From NCBI GenBank assembly GCA_010671905.1, contig JAAHII010000001.1:496001-560000 (forward strand): DNA of 64,000 nucleotides. The letters are read 5' to 3'. The stretch's first letter is position 1. Every line of letters begins with the position of its first letter. Shown piece after piece: positions 16,828-27,912 of this stretch. The position numbers and the translations under genes were made by a program. Origin of the DNA: Leptolyngbya sp. SIOISBB. GTDB taxonomy: Bacteria; Cyanobacteriota; Cyanobacteriia; Phormidesmidales; Phormidesmidaceae. Below the pieces are notes generated by a model that saw nothing but the letters and a program-made list of their open reading frames with translations, searched no databases and was not told the origin of the DNA.

Positions 16828-17307
16828 ATGAACTCAATATCCCTTGGCGCCTTGGATTTAAAGGTACTGACGCAGCTCAGTCGTCAAGCCCGAATGACGT
16901 GGTCAGAATTGGCTGGGCAGCTTGGAGTTTCGCCCCCAGCCGCCGCCGATCGCGTCCGCAAACTTGAAGAGGCAGGTGTGATTCAGGGCTACGTCACTCA
17001 GATCGATGCCCACAGCCTTGGTTATGACCTGACTGCCTTTATCGCCGTGACGTTGGATCATTCCCGCGATCGCGACGGTTTCTTAGCCGAAGTCCTCACA
17101 ACACCGGCCATTCAGGAGTGTCATCACATTGCGGGTGACGGTGACTACCTGCTCAAGGTGCGATGTCAAGGCACCCGAGGTCTCGAACGGCTCATTACTC
17201 ATCAGCTCAAAGAAATTCCTGGCGTGGCCCAAACCCGCACTACCATCGTGCTCTCCACTGTGAAGGAAACGATCGCGGTTCCTATCACCGACTCATCAAC
17301 GCTGTAA
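16828..17307 (+). CDS. Lrp/AsnC family transcriptional regulator
   Basis: 159 residues, the normal size. N-terminal winged helix-turn-helix (LGALDLKVLTQLSRQARMTWSELAGQLGVSPPAAADRVRKLEEAGVIQGY), then the RAM ligand-binding domain with the HHIAGDGDYLLKVRC core. Family members bind amino acids and form octamers that wrap DNA. The next gene on the same strand is a LysE-type amino acid exporter 125 bp away. This pairing is typical of amino-acid-responsive export control (as LysG/LysE and Lrp/BrnFE in other bacteria), so the exporter is the likely target. The effector amino acid cannot be told from sequence. Confidence 0.9.
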   Translation: MNSISLGALDLKVLTQLSRQARMTWSELAGQLGVSPPAAADRVRKLEEAGVIQGYVTQIDAHSLGYDLTAFIAVTLDHSRDRDGFLAEVLTTPAIQECHHIAGDGDYLLKVRCQGTRGLERLITHQLKEIPGVAQTRTTIVLSTVKETIAVPITDSSTL

Positions 17308-17432
17308 AGGAATTCTCCATTACCCACGCAGCTAGCGGGCGAGGCATGACCGAACCCTCGTTTTTAGTGAATCGAGGTGCTATCTGCGGTCATGCCTCCC
17401 CCCTACGTCACCTATCCACCCTCATACCCACC

Positions 17433-18098
17433 ATGCTCTCCATCTTTTTTACTGGTTTCATCTTCGGGCTTTCGATCGCGGCTCCGGTTGGCCCCATCGG
17501 CATTCTCTGCATTCGACGGACGTTGGTCTTGGGGCAATGGGTCGGGCTGGTGTCGGGGTTAGGGGCAGCGACTGCCGATGGGCTCTATGGCTGCATTGCG
17601 GGATTCGGCCTAACCGCGATCGCGGACTTTCTCACCGATCAATCCACTTGGCTACGCATTTTCGGCGGCCTGTTTCTCTGCTATCTGGGCATCACCACGT
17701 TTTTATCGAAACCGCCTGTAGAGTCCGGCAACTTGGTCACGACGGTAACGCCAACTGATTCCAAACCATCTGCAGAAACGGCGGCGATGCCGCGATCTCT
17801 GCTCTCGGCGTATGGTTCGACCCTGGCGCTGACGTTGACTAATCCCACCACCATTCTTTCATTTGCAGCGGTCTTTACGGGATTCGGCATTGTTGAGTTA
17901 GGGACAGATTTTGCGAGTTCTGGAATTCTGGTGCTAGGGGTGTTTCTCGGTTCGGCGCTGTGGTGGTTTTTCCTCAGTGGGGCCGTTAGCCTGCTGCGTC
18001 ATCGCTTCACGCCCGCTGGTATGCGCTGGCTTAATCGCCTATCAGGCACGATTTTGCTAGCTTTTGGCATCATTGCCCTAACTGTTTGGAATCGCTAA
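17433..18098 (+). CDS. LysE/RhtB family amino acid exporter
   Basis: 221 residues from the ATG at 17433; the frame is open to 17163 inside the regulator gene, but only this start begins with a membrane helix. The opening FGLSIAAPVGPIGILCIRRTL carries the conserved PVGP motif of the LysE superfamily. Six hydrophobic segments are visible, with a hydrophilic loop at about 95-120, and TLTNPTTILSFAAVFTGFG is the second conserved region. It should export an amino acid or related metabolite by proton antiport across the plasma membrane. It is probably controlled by the Lrp-type regulator just upstream. Confidence 0.88.
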   Translation: MLSIFFTGFIFGLSIAAPVGPIGILCIRRTLVLGQWVGLVSGLGAATADGLYGCIAGFGLTAIADFLTDQSTWLRIFGGLFLCYLGITTFLSKPPVESGNLVTTVTPTDSKPSAETAAMPRSLLSAYGSTLALTLTNPTTILSFAAVFTGFGIVELGTDFASSGILVLGVFLGSALWWFFLSGAVSLLRHRFTPAGMRWLNRLSGTILLAFGIIALTVWNR

Positions 18099-18124
18099 AG
18101 AGCGACATAAACTTTAGCGGCAAT

Positions 18125-18766
18125 TTATTGATCTGGTGATTCGTGCGCTTGCAGATTTTGCTGCATCTCTAGGCCGACAGCCTGAATCGTGGGATCGGAA
18201 TTCTGCTGTAACGAGTCCGCGACATTTTTTTGATCGGCTTGACTGCGATTTTGGCTGAGCTTGAACTTGCCCTCTAACCGCGTCACCGGCATCTCAAATC
18301 CGATGATGCCGTTCATCATTTGGCTGCGATACCGCTCTGATAAGCTGTCCCACTGCTGCTGATAGGTGGCTTCGTAGGCGTTCACCATGTCGTCAATCAT
18401 GGCAGCCATGCGTTCCGGAGCTTCGTTCAGGGTAAGTGACTGGGGACGACCGTAGGCGTGGACAGCAATATAGTTCCACGTGGGCACGTTTTCGCGTTTT
18501 TCGTACAGCTGGGGCGAAATGTAAGCATGGGGGCCGGTGAAGATCGCCAGTGATTCTGCCTGGTCAAATGCCTGCCACTGCGGATTTTGTTTAGCCAGGT
18601 GCCCGGTCAGTTTGACGACATCGCCTTCTACACTGGCCACTAGGGGAATGTGGGAAGCACAGGGTTGTCCATCAGCGACGGAAACCAGGGTGGCAAAGCT
18701 GTTAGCCTGCATAAAATCCACTAGTTTGTTCACATCGTCTTCCCGAAATATTGTGGGTCGATACAT
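18125..18766 (-). CDS. PaiB-like FMN-binding split-barrel protein
   Basis: 213 residues from the ATG at 18766 (MYRPTIFREDDVNKLVDFM, the usual family start); an upstream in-frame start at 18856 would overlap dusA. Conserved segments are FATLVSVADGQPCASHIPLV, GHLAKQNPQW, VPTWNYIAVHAYGRP and IIGFEMPVTRLEGKFKLSQNR, all typical of the PaiB/FMN-binding family. In Bacillus PaiB affects sporulation and protease genes, but most homologs are probably flavin- or heme-binding enzymes of unknown substrate. It lies tail-to-tail with lysE and head-to-head with dusA, with 76 bp for both promoters. Confidence 0.85.
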   Translation of the reverse strand: MYRPTIFREDDVNKLVDFMQANSFATLVSVADGQPCASHIPLVASVEGDVVKLTGHLAKQNPQWQAFDQAESLAIFTGPHAYISPQLYEKRENVPTWNYIAVHAYGRPQSLTLNEAPERMAAMIDDMVNAYEATYQQQWDSLSERYRSQMMNGIIGFEMPVTRLEGKFKLSQNRSQADQKNVADSLQQNSDPTIQAVGLEMQQNLQAHESPDQ

Positions 18767-18842
18767 GGCATGCCATCTCCCTAAAGTCATTCGCAAACCC
18801 ATGACTTTAGGGTAAGTTGAAAGACCGGTCTGTCGGTGTCTT

Positions 18843-19883
18843 ATGACTGCTTCCATGGCTCAGTCTGAATTAATCCGGTCATCTCCCGTTGTGGGCTATC
18901 CCATCAGCATTGCGCCCATGATGGATCGGACCGATCGCCATTATCGGTATTTCATGCGGCAGCTCACGCAGCGGACCCTGCTCTATACCGAGATGGTGAC
19001 GGCACAGGCGATCAAACATGGCGATCGCGACCATTTACTCGGCTTCTCTCCTGAGGAAAAACCGCTGGTGTTGCAGGTGGGAGGCGATGATCCGCAACTG
19101 CTGGCCGCGTGTGCTCGCAGCGCGACCGACTTTGGCTATGACGAAATCAATTTGAATGTCGGGTGCCCGAGCGATCGCGTCCAAAGCGGTAACTTTGGGG
19201 CCTGCCTGATGTCACAGCCGGAACTCGTGGCGGACTGCATCGCCGCGATGATGGCTTCGAGCAAAATTCCCGTCAGCGTCAAACATCGCATTGGGGTGGA
19301 CGAGCTTGATAGCTACGACCATATGGCCAAGTTTGTGGATACAGTTGCCTCAACGGGCTGTCAGCGCTTTTCTGTACATGCTCGCAAGGCCTGGCTCCAA
19401 GGATTGAGCCCGAAGGAAAATCGCGACGTTCCTCCCCTTCGCTATGAGGACGTGTATCGACTCAAGCGCGACTTTCCCCAACTGTGGATTGAGATTAATG
19501 GCGGCATCAAAACGCTGCCGCAAACTCAGGCTCATTTAGAACAGGTGGATGCCGTGATGATTGGTCGCGCCGCTTACGACACGCCTTACTTGTTTGCTGA
19601 GGTCGATCGCCAATTCTTTGGGGACAACCGAGAGGTGAAGACGCGATCGCAGGTCGTCCACGCCATGCTGCCCTACGTGGATCATTGGACGGGGCAGGGA
19701 CTCAAACTCAACAGCATTACTCGTCATATGCTGATGCTGTTTCATGGACAACCGGGCAGTCGTACCTGGCGACGCGTGATTACTGAAAACGCTTGTTTGC
19801 CTGGTGCCGGTAGCGAAGTTTTACAGGAAGCTCTGGCCGAGGTGGAAAAAGCTGCCGCTACCGTAGCCTCTCTGGCTCGGTAA
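18843..19883 (+). CDS. dusA: tRNA-dihydrouridine(20/20a) synthase
   Basis: 346 residues. It has the Dus TIM barrel with SIAPMMDRTDRHYRYFMR at the FMN site, EINLNVGCPSDRV with the catalytic cysteine in the GCPS loop, SVHARKAWLQGLSPKENR (the DusA-specific HARKAWLxGLSPKENR signature) and INGGIK. It reduces uridines in the tRNA D-loop using NADPH. A second ATG four codons in (18855) is possible. The C-terminal third (about 270-346) is the tRNA-binding helical domain with RHMLMLFHGQPGSRTWRR. Confidence 0.93.
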   Translation: MTASMAQSELIRSSPVVGYPISIAPMMDRTDRHYRYFMRQLTQRTLLYTEMVTAQAIKHGDRDHLLGFSPEEKPLVLQVGGDDPQLLAACARSATDFGYDEINLNVGCPSDRVQSGNFGACLMSQPELVADCIAAMMASSKIPVSVKHRIGVDELDSYDHMAKFVDTVASTGCQRFSVHARKAWLQGLSPKENRDVPPLRYEDVYRLKRDFPQLWIEINGGIKTLPQTQAHLEQVDAVMIGRAAYDTPYLFAEVDRQFFGDNREVKTRSQVVHAMLPYVDHWTGQGLKLNSITRHMLMLFHGQPGSRTWRRVITENACLPGAGSEVLQEALAEVEKAAATVASLAR

Positions 19884-19958
19884 TCTAAATCCAGATTGAT
19901 TGCCTCACCCACTGATTCCAGGAAATTCCAGGGTTTCTCAACCAAGGGAATTGCCGAT

Positions 19959-22847
19959 TCAAGCCATTTGACGTTTGATGAGTTGACCAAAGAGGCCGCC
20001 TTCAGCAGCGAGTTCATCAAAACTGCCTTGTTGCACAACGTGACCGGCTTCAACCACATAGATGCGATCGGCATGGCGAATTGTACTCAAGCGATGGGCG
20101 ATGACGACACGGGTGACGTTGAGGCGATCGAGGCTTTCGGTCACGATCGCCTGCGTGCGGTTATCTAACGCACTAGTCGCCTCGTCCATCAGCATGATTT
20201 TAGGTTTCACCGCTAGGGCGCGCGCAATCAGTAAGCGCTGGCGCTGTCCGCCAGAGAGGTTGGTGCCCCCTTCGCTAACGATGGTGTGCATCTGCATGGG
20301 CATGGCTTGCAGGTCATCGGCGAGACCGGCTTTTTCGGCGGCATCCCAAGCATCTTCTAGCGTAATGAGGGCACCGCCCGCCAGATTCTCAAAGATCGAT
20401 CCGGCGCTGAGGCGACTGGTTTGCAGTACCACCCCAAACTGCCGCCGCACAGCGACGACATCCAGGCCCGACAGGTCTTGTCCGTCGTAGTAGACGTTGC
20501 CCTTTTCAGCCGTGTCGAACCCGAGCAGCAGGCGCATGGCCGTGGATTTACCAGAACCTGAGGGGCCGACGAGGGCGATAAACTCGCCCGGCTGGGCCTC
20601 AAAACTCACATTGTCCAAAATCAGCGGACCGTCGGGTTTGTAGCGAAAGCTGACGCGATCGACCTTCAAGGCTCCAGAGAGTTGGCCCGGGTCAGCTTTG
20701 GTGAGGTTGACCTCTGGTTCAGCTTGCAGAATGGGTTGGGCGCGTTGCCAGAGGGGCACCACATCCAGCAGATCGACGAGGGTATTGCTGAGGCTGGTCG
20801 CACCGGAAATGAAGGTGCCAAACGCGACGGAGAAGGCCAGAAAGGTGCCCGTGGAAAGCCCACCACCACCGGTGTTGTCGATAAATTGGCTAGCGAGCCA
20901 AAACAAAATCAACGTGGTGAAAATGGGCAGAATGCGATTGAAAACATCCACTGCATCTTCCAGTTGTTGGGTGCTGAGGGTGAGCCGCAATTGTTGACCA
21001 TAGCGTTGTCCCCAGGTAGCAAAGGCCCGTTCTTCAGCCCCCGCGATACGCAATTTCGAAACCCCATTGATCAGCTGCACGACCAGACCGTACAACTTGC
21101 CCTGAATTTCTAGTAAGGGGCGGTACTTGCGCACGAGGACCAGACCCGAGGCGACGGTAACGGCCATAATTACTAGAGCTACCAACAGGGCAATCAGTGC
21201 CAAAGGGGGACTGTAGTAAAACAGCAGCCCGAGATTGAGCAGTGAGAACACGCCAGAAAAGATGCCTTGTAGCGCCGACCCGCTGAGCTTGCGACGAATG
21301 GCGGTAATGCTGGAAACACGGGAATTTAAGTCACCCGTGGCGTAATCGCGATAAAAGGACGTGCGGAGTTTGAGCAGGCGATCCCACACGGCGGCCTGCA
21401 GGTGAGTATCGGACCCGGTTTCCACTCGCATGGTGGCGATCGCCTGCGCCAGGCGAAAGCACGATGCCCCAAACGCGGCGGCCAATAAGCCCAACCCGAT
21501 TTGGACGAGGAGGGCGCGATCGCCATAGGGCACCACCGTATCGACCAAGGCTGCCGTGGCTTGGGGCACCAACATGCCAATCAGCGTGGCCGCGACCCCT
21601 GTTAACAAGATGGCGAGCCAGTCTTGCCCCTGGCCGCGAAACGTAAATTTCAGCAACGACAGCGCATTCAGATCCGTTGTGGGCAGCGGGCGATAAAACA
21701 CGAAGGCGACCGGATCGAGCGTGTTGGCAACCGCTTGAGTGATGGGAGTGTGCGCGGCGGCGGCCCCTTCATTCAACGCTACGGGGTTAAACAGTTCGTA
21801 TTGACTACCGCTCGTGGGCAACAGTGCGACGGGATGACGATCTTCCCGCGTGTAGGCGACGAGGGGGCCGCTGTCTTGCTGCCACCATTGCCCCCGCAGC
21901 AGCACCCGTCGTAACCGCAGTTGGGAGGCGCGGGCGATCGCTTCCAGCGGTTCCTTCGTGCGGGCGGTATTTTCAGAACGGGCGGGCGGTTCGATGGTGA
22001 CCCCCAAGGCTTTGCCGACGGCCCCGGCGGCGGCGAGAAGGGGCGAGTCAATTTCCTGAAAGTCATCCTGTTCGAGCACCCCTGACAGCGTGCGCACCAC
22101 TTTTTGCGTCACATCCTGGTTCAGCCGTTGGCGTTGCTGAAACCGTCTTAGACTTAACCGTTGACTGCGCGCTTCAATTTGCTGCATCTCGGTAAAGAAG
22201 TAGATGTGCAGCTGCTTGATGCCGCGAATAATAATTTTGCGATTTTTGACTTCTGCCGTGGGCCGAATGAAAAATTCAATATGGTCTTGGGCCTGCATGA
22301 ACATGCAGTGTCCTAAGGGAAAACAGCCAAGTTCTGCTTCCAAGGGAAACGACGGGTGCCCCATCCAAACCGCTTTACCCTGTTGCATACGGACCCAAGA
22401 CACCTTGTCCTCGGGGGAACGACAGATTTGTCCTGCGGTCAGCGAAATATAGTGAACGTCAGGGACGACCCCTCGGCGGGACGTCACAGGCATGCCTTCG
22501 ACCTGACCTAAATGGTGAATCCAAGGGTCGGCCAACTGTTTGAGGCGATCGAGCGGCAGAATCGTGTCGTCTGCTTCGCTCACGGGTAAAGCCACCACTT
22601 CAGACGGCTCTACGGCGACGGCCAACAACCCTAACGTGGTGCTGGGGCAAATGTCAGCACTGAATAGGGCTTCTCCAGCTGCCACGGTGAAGAGATACCG
22701 CCGGGTGCCCACGGGCTGGCCATCTGCAAAAGCAACCACGAAAACCGCCATTTTGCCCGATTTGAGCTGCCAGAGTTGCGAGGGGTCGGTGAGCAGCAGC
22801 GGTTCGTTGGCGGTGATGGTGCGGGGTGGGGTGGCGGTGGCGATCAT
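19959..22847 (-). CDS. NHLM-type bacteriocin export ABC transporter (ATP-binding/permease)
   Basis: 962 residues. The N-terminal 400 or so are the large soluble region seen in NHLM (nitrile-hydratase-leader microcin) transporters, followed by six membrane helices (about 420-690) and a nucleotide-binding domain with Walker A GPSGSGKST (about 761), signature LSGGQRQR (about 864) and Walker B IMLMDEATSALD. There is no C39 peptidase domain. It lies 106 bp downstream of the C39-peptidase ABC protein; the two presumably form a heterodimeric peptide exporter. It is the last gene of a leftward group that starts with the cyclic-nucleotide-binding protein at 27060. Confidence 0.9.
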   Translation of the reverse strand: MIATATPPRTITANEPLLLTDPSQLWQLKSGKMAVFVVAFADGQPVGTRRYLFTVAAGEALFSADICPSTTLGLLAVAVEPSEVVALPVSEADDTILPLDRLKQLADPWIHHLGQVEGMPVTSRRGVVPDVHYISLTAGQICRSPEDKVSWVRMQQGKAVWMGHPSFPLEAELGCFPLGHCMFMQAQDHIEFFIRPTAEVKNRKIIIRGIKQLHIYFFTEMQQIEARSQRLSLRRFQQRQRLNQDVTQKVVRTLSGVLEQDDFQEIDSPLLAAAGAVGKALGVTIEPPARSENTARTKEPLEAIARASQLRLRRVLLRGQWWQQDSGPLVAYTREDRHPVALLPTSGSQYELFNPVALNEGAAAAHTPITQAVANTLDPVAFVFYRPLPTTDLNALSLLKFTFRGQGQDWLAILLTGVAATLIGMLVPQATAALVDTVVPYGDRALLVQIGLGLLAAAFGASCFRLAQAIATMRVETGSDTHLQAAVWDRLLKLRTSFYRDYATGDLNSRVSSITAIRRKLSGSALQGIFSGVFSLLNLGLLFYYSPPLALIALLVALVIMAVTVASGLVLVRKYRPLLEIQGKLYGLVVQLINGVSKLRIAGAEERAFATWGQRYGQQLRLTLSTQQLEDAVDVFNRILPIFTTLILFWLASQFIDNTGGGGLSTGTFLAFSVAFGTFISGATSLSNTLVDLLDVVPLWQRAQPILQAEPEVNLTKADPGQLSGALKVDRVSFRYKPDGPLILDNVSFEAQPGEFIALVGPSGSGKSTAMRLLLGFDTAEKGNVYYDGQDLSGLDVVAVRRQFGVVLQTSRLSAGSIFENLAGGALITLEDAWDAAEKAGLADDLQAMPMQMHTIVSEGGTNLSGGQRQRLLIARALAVKPKIMLMDEATSALDNRTQAIVTESLDRLNVTRVVIAHRLSTIRHADRIYVVEAGHVVQQGSFDELAAEGGLFGQLIKRQMA

Positions 22848-22849
22848 GG

Positions 22850-22950
22850 GGTGGGAGGGGAGAGGAGGTTAGGGGGAGGGGGAGCGTAGGGAGAATTTTG
22901 GGGGATTGGGGGCGAGGGGGCAGCAGGGGCGAGGGGGGACAGGGGTGAGG
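22850..22950 (+). repeat. G-rich low-complexity tract between the two ABC transporter genes
   Basis: GGGTGGGAGGGGAGAGGAGG-type sequence, then GGGGGAGGGGGAGC and GGGGCGAGGGGG runs. It fills nearly the whole gap between the C39 ABC gene and the second ABC gene and belongs to the class at 13588 and 15718. Confidence 0.6.
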
Positions 22951-22953
22951 GTT

Positions 22954-25248
<2,295 letters not shown>

Positions 25249-25252
25249 GGTT

Positions 25253-25447
25253 TCAATCAACTAAAAACATTGCGGGGAGGGGGGAAGAGGGCAGTTCATT
25301 GCGGCGGCGTTGGCGATCGCGATTATCAAGGAATGGATCTGCCTGGTCCCCGGCATTTTCAAGGCGAGGGGCGGCATTCCTTAAAAAGTGATTTTGCGAA
25401 TGTCTGACCCTGAGCGGATATGAGCGATCGCCCAACCGGCCCATCAC
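25253..25447 (-). CDS. Possible small ORF bridging the HlyD and ABC genes
   Basis: A 63-64 codon frame starting at GTG 25447 or ATG 25444, overlapping the stop of the HlyD-like gene, and ending inside the first codons of the C39 ABC gene. The double overlap suggests translational coupling. The protein is basic and arginine-rich, contains two HIP1-derived GDRS/DRDRQ stretches, and is like nothing I know. It may be only leader sequence that couples translation through the 180-bp gap. Confidence 0.25.
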   Translation of the reverse strand: MMGRLGDRSYPLRVRHSQNHFLRNAAPRLENAGDQADPFLDNRDRQRRRNELPSSPLPAMFLVD

Positions 25448-26022
25448 CGATCTAAAAACGGCAAGACAAACGTAATGGGCGCTTTTTCTTCCAAAGTGAT
25501 GCGTCCCTGCACGATCACCCCGGCGACTACGGTATTGGGTGGCATCGCGGCATCCATCGGCGACAGTTGCGCCAGCACATCTAAACTGCCTTCTGGGAGT
25601 TCCGTATCCGCATTGATATCGTCTTCTAGAGCCTGGCCTAGGGTGAGTGCCGGAGGTTCTAGCACTTCCACAATTTCGGCTTTCAGCCCCGGTTCGTTAT
25701 AAATCAACAGCGTTTCAGGGGTGAGGACCACTGGCATACCCGGCTCAAACTGGCCACGATAACGATTATCAAAGTGGAGTAGCGCCACCAACTCTCCCCC
25801 CGACTGATCGTTTTGAACGAGATGGCCTCGCCCGCTCGTCGTGACTGGAATGCGCCCGACCAAGCTCCAGATCAACCCCAAGCCCAGCAGCACGCCAATG
25901 GTGCCCAACGGTAGCCAAGTCTTGAGATTGACGATGGTCATCAACTCATCTAACCGCTCTGGAGAAGAGAGCCGCTCCAGCGATTCTTTGCGAAAGAGAT
26001 CTTGGGTCTTTTCCTCAGCCAT
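25444..26022 (-). CDS. Short HlyD-like membrane-fusion protein of the NHLM system
   Basis: 192 residues, far shorter than classic HlyD adaptors (about 400). It has a cytoplasmic N-terminus (FRKESLERLSSPERLDEL, the typical opening of these adaptors), one membrane helix (about 36-56) and a small beta-rich domain ending in VIVQGRITLEEKAPITFVLPFLDR. No long coiled-coil is present. NHLM secretion proteins of this reduced form accompany the paired ABC transporters. The ATG follows the stop of the cyclic-nucleotide-binding gene with no gap, so the genes are co-transcribed. Confidence 0.85.
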   Translation of the reverse strand: MAEEKTQDLFRKESLERLSSPERLDELMTIVNLKTWLPLGTIGVLLGLGLIWSLVGRIPVTTSGRGHLVQNDQSGGELVALLHFDNRYRGQFEPGMPVVLTPETLLIYNEPGLKAEIVEVLEPPALTLGQALEDDINADTELPEGSLDVLAQLSPMDAAMPPNTVVAGVIVQGRITLEEKAPITFVLPFLDR

Positions 26023-27060
26023 TTACGCTACCCCCAATTGCGACAGCATCCAGTTGAATTTTTTGGCCCCCTCTGACATTTGCTGCAGGTCAGCCATATC
26101 GAGTTCCTCATCCAGCAGGTCTTCGTCTGCAGAGGCCGCAGCCCCCTGATTCACCAGTCGCGATCGCACCGCGTACAGCAATTCCAAAATCTCGATGGCA
26201 ATCACTCGATAGAACCGTGACGCAAAACTGTGATCCACCTGCAGCTTGGTCACCAGGGTTTGGCGGGGCACGGCAAACACGAGGGAATCGCGAGTGGCGC
26301 GAATGGTGACCGGCAGGGGGCGAAAATCCAAAAAGGAAATGATGCCCGGCATCCCCCCCTTAGAGATGGTCGTAAAAGCCTTTTGCTCACGGGTGCTGTT
26401 CTCCAGACCCGAAAAACAGAGGTAGAGCGGATTAAAACTCCCTTCCTGAGGCGCCGAAATCGCCATCTGACCATCCAGCAAAACGTAGAGCGCATCGACC
26501 GGGCGGGCTGCTTGGAGCAAGACCTTATCGGCTGGAACGGTTTGGGTTTCACCAAAGGAGACTAGCCAATCAATATCGCTGTCTCGCAGTTCGCCAAAAA
26601 TGGATAGCACCTCTTTAGCAGATCGTTCTCCCCAATGCTGAATGCGGCCGGGCTGCTCAAAAATCCGCCGCAATCGACTGGAAAGCATAATGGCGATAGC
26701 CCGATAAAAATGGGCTGCAAAGGCGATGTCTTCTTCTAACTTGGCTTGGAGGTTGTCAAGGGACAGCGACATCACCATCGAGGGTTCCAAAAGTTGGACG
26801 CTGCACATCTCAGGCAAGCCGAACAGCGCGCCCAACCCCACGATTTCGCCTTGTCCCAACTCATCGACTAGGGCGTCATTCGACGGAGTTTCATGCCCCA
26901 CCATGAGGCCCAATTTACCCTCGATCAACACGTACAAGACGTCAGAATTGATTTGACCAGGGAGTAACTGCTGCCCCTCTGAAAGCCGCGATCGCTCACC
27001 CTGCGTGATCATCCAGTCCAAATCGGTATTACTCAGCTCGCGCAATAAGGTGTCTGCCAT
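26023..27060 (-). CDS. Protein with two cyclic-nucleotide-binding domains, first gene of the export operon
   Basis: 345 residues. Two CNB-type beta barrels, roughly 15-135 and 155-290, can be aligned with each other: both have an ISFLDF/IVGLGALF-type segment, an LYVLL/LYVLI-DGQ/EGK strand pair and a closing stretch ending ASRFYRVIAIEILELL or AAHFYRAIAIMLSSRL. The phosphate-binding cassette arginine seen in true cAMP receptors is not obvious, so the nucleotide may not be cAMP. There is no DNA-binding helix-turn-helix, and the C-terminus (about 300-345) is acidic. It is directly joined to the HlyD-like gene, so it most likely gates or assembles the exporter. It could bind the leader peptide instead of a nucleotide. 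Confidence 0.85.
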   Translation of the reverse strand: MADTLLRELSNTDLDWMITQGERSRLSEGQQLLPGQINSDVLYVLIEGKLGLMVGHETPSNDALVDELGQGEIVGLGALFGLPEMCSVQLLEPSMVMSLSLDNLQAKLEEDIAFAAHFYRAIAIMLSSRLRRIFEQPGRIQHWGERSAKEVLSIFGELRDSDIDWLVSFGETQTVPADKVLLQAARPVDALYVLLDGQMAISAPQEGSFNPLYLCFSGLENSTREQKAFTTISKGGMPGIISFLDFRPLPVTIRATRDSLVFAVPRQTLVTKLQVDHSFASRFYRVIAIEILELLYAVRSRLVNQGAAASADEDLLDEELDMADLQQMSEGAKKFNWMLSQLGVA

Positions 27061-27136
27061 AGAAGGTTTTGATGCGACCTCTCAATGCTACGAGCATTCA
27101 AAACTCAACCTCTAAGTCGTAGAAGAAGAGCAGATC

Positions 27137-27268
27137 ATATCCAACAAATGCAAACAAGAAACTTAACTTTTAGAGACATTACTCTTTGATAGTTAAAAAG
27201 GCTAAAGATTAAAATTTAATTCGCAAAAGAAGATTCGACCATATCCAACAAATACAGACCAGAAACTT
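27137..27268. repeat. 28-bp direct repeat pair in the divergent bacteriocin control region
   Basis: ATATCCAACAAATGCAAACA (then AGAAACTT) at 27137-27164 recurs at 27241-27268 with three mismatches in 28 bases, 104 bp apart. Both lie in the AT-rich 398-bp region between the leftward exporter operon (start 27060) and the rightward peptide gene (27459). The spacing is close to ten helical turns. They are candidate operator sites for a shared regulator. Confidence 0.55.
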
Positions 27269-27458
27269 GATTTGTGAGAACTCCCTGAGGGCAAGGTTAA
27301 TTCTCATTTAAAGGATGATGAGTAAAGAATAAGTATATGCAGAATCCTAAAGTTGAAAATGATTTTTAAGGATGATTTCACTTGCGACTTTTTCAGGCAT
27401 ACAATCCAGGATTAAATTTCTAGAGTGTTCATGCAACTGATTGAAGGAGCTATTTTTA

Positions 27459-27737
27459 ATGGCTGAAAACACGAACAAAGAAACCCTGTCTGACGATCAG
27501 CTTAAAGATGTGAGTGGTGGTGCTGATTTTGATCAACTGCGTCGTGAGAACTTGGACAAAGATGCGGTGAATTTTGATGAGCTACGCCGCGAAAACCTTG
27601 ATAAGGATGCTGTCTCTGACGCTGCGCTAGAAGGCGTTGCTGGGGGCGCTAACTTTGACCAACTCCGCCGCGAGAACTTGGACAAAGATGCTTCTAATCT
27701 CGATGAAATTCGTCGGGAGAACTTAGACAAAGACTAA
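27459..27737 (+). CDS. Repeat-containing double-glycine precursor peptide, candidate RiPP or bacteriocin
   Basis: 92 residues from the ATG at 27459, with AAGGAG at 27444-27449. Structure: a leader ending LSDDQLKDVSGGA (double glycine at 20-21), two copies of a 12-residue unit of type FDQLRRENLDKD, a second leader-like motif VSDAALEGVAGGA, then two more units (the last IRRENLDKD at the C-terminus). So the gene looks like a duplicated leader-plus-two-cores block. The C39 peptidase of the neighbouring exporter cuts after GG, which would release one or two peptides of about 27-29 residues, each with two charged repeats. There is no Cys, Ser or Thr in the repeats, so lanthionine or azoline chemistry is excluded; crosslinks between Arg/Lys and Asp/Glu/Asn remain possible. 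Confidence 0.8.
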   Translation: MAENTNKETLSDDQLKDVSGGADFDQLRRENLDKDAVNFDELRRENLDKDAVSDAALEGVAGGANFDQLRRENLDKDASNLDEIRRENLDKD

Positions 27738-27774
27738 TTGCTGTTGTCTAGTTGTTTAGTCACACCAATTGCTA

Positions 27775-27809
27775 CAGGCTCTCTGTATTTCATGGGGAGC
27801 CTGCTTTTT
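27775..27809 (+). terminator. Terminator after the precursor peptide gene
   Basis: CAGGCTCT pairs with GGAGCCTG (7 of 8) around a 13-base loop, followed by CTTTTT. It lies 37 bases after the stop of the peptide gene. Confidence 0.65.
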
Positions 27810-27912
27810 AGGGTTTTACTTCAATTCATCATTATTGATGTGGGTGTAAGGATAGTGGAACAGTTGAGCCTCAGAACGCCGATGTGCGCTCTGAGTTGTA
27901 TTGATTTGATCT

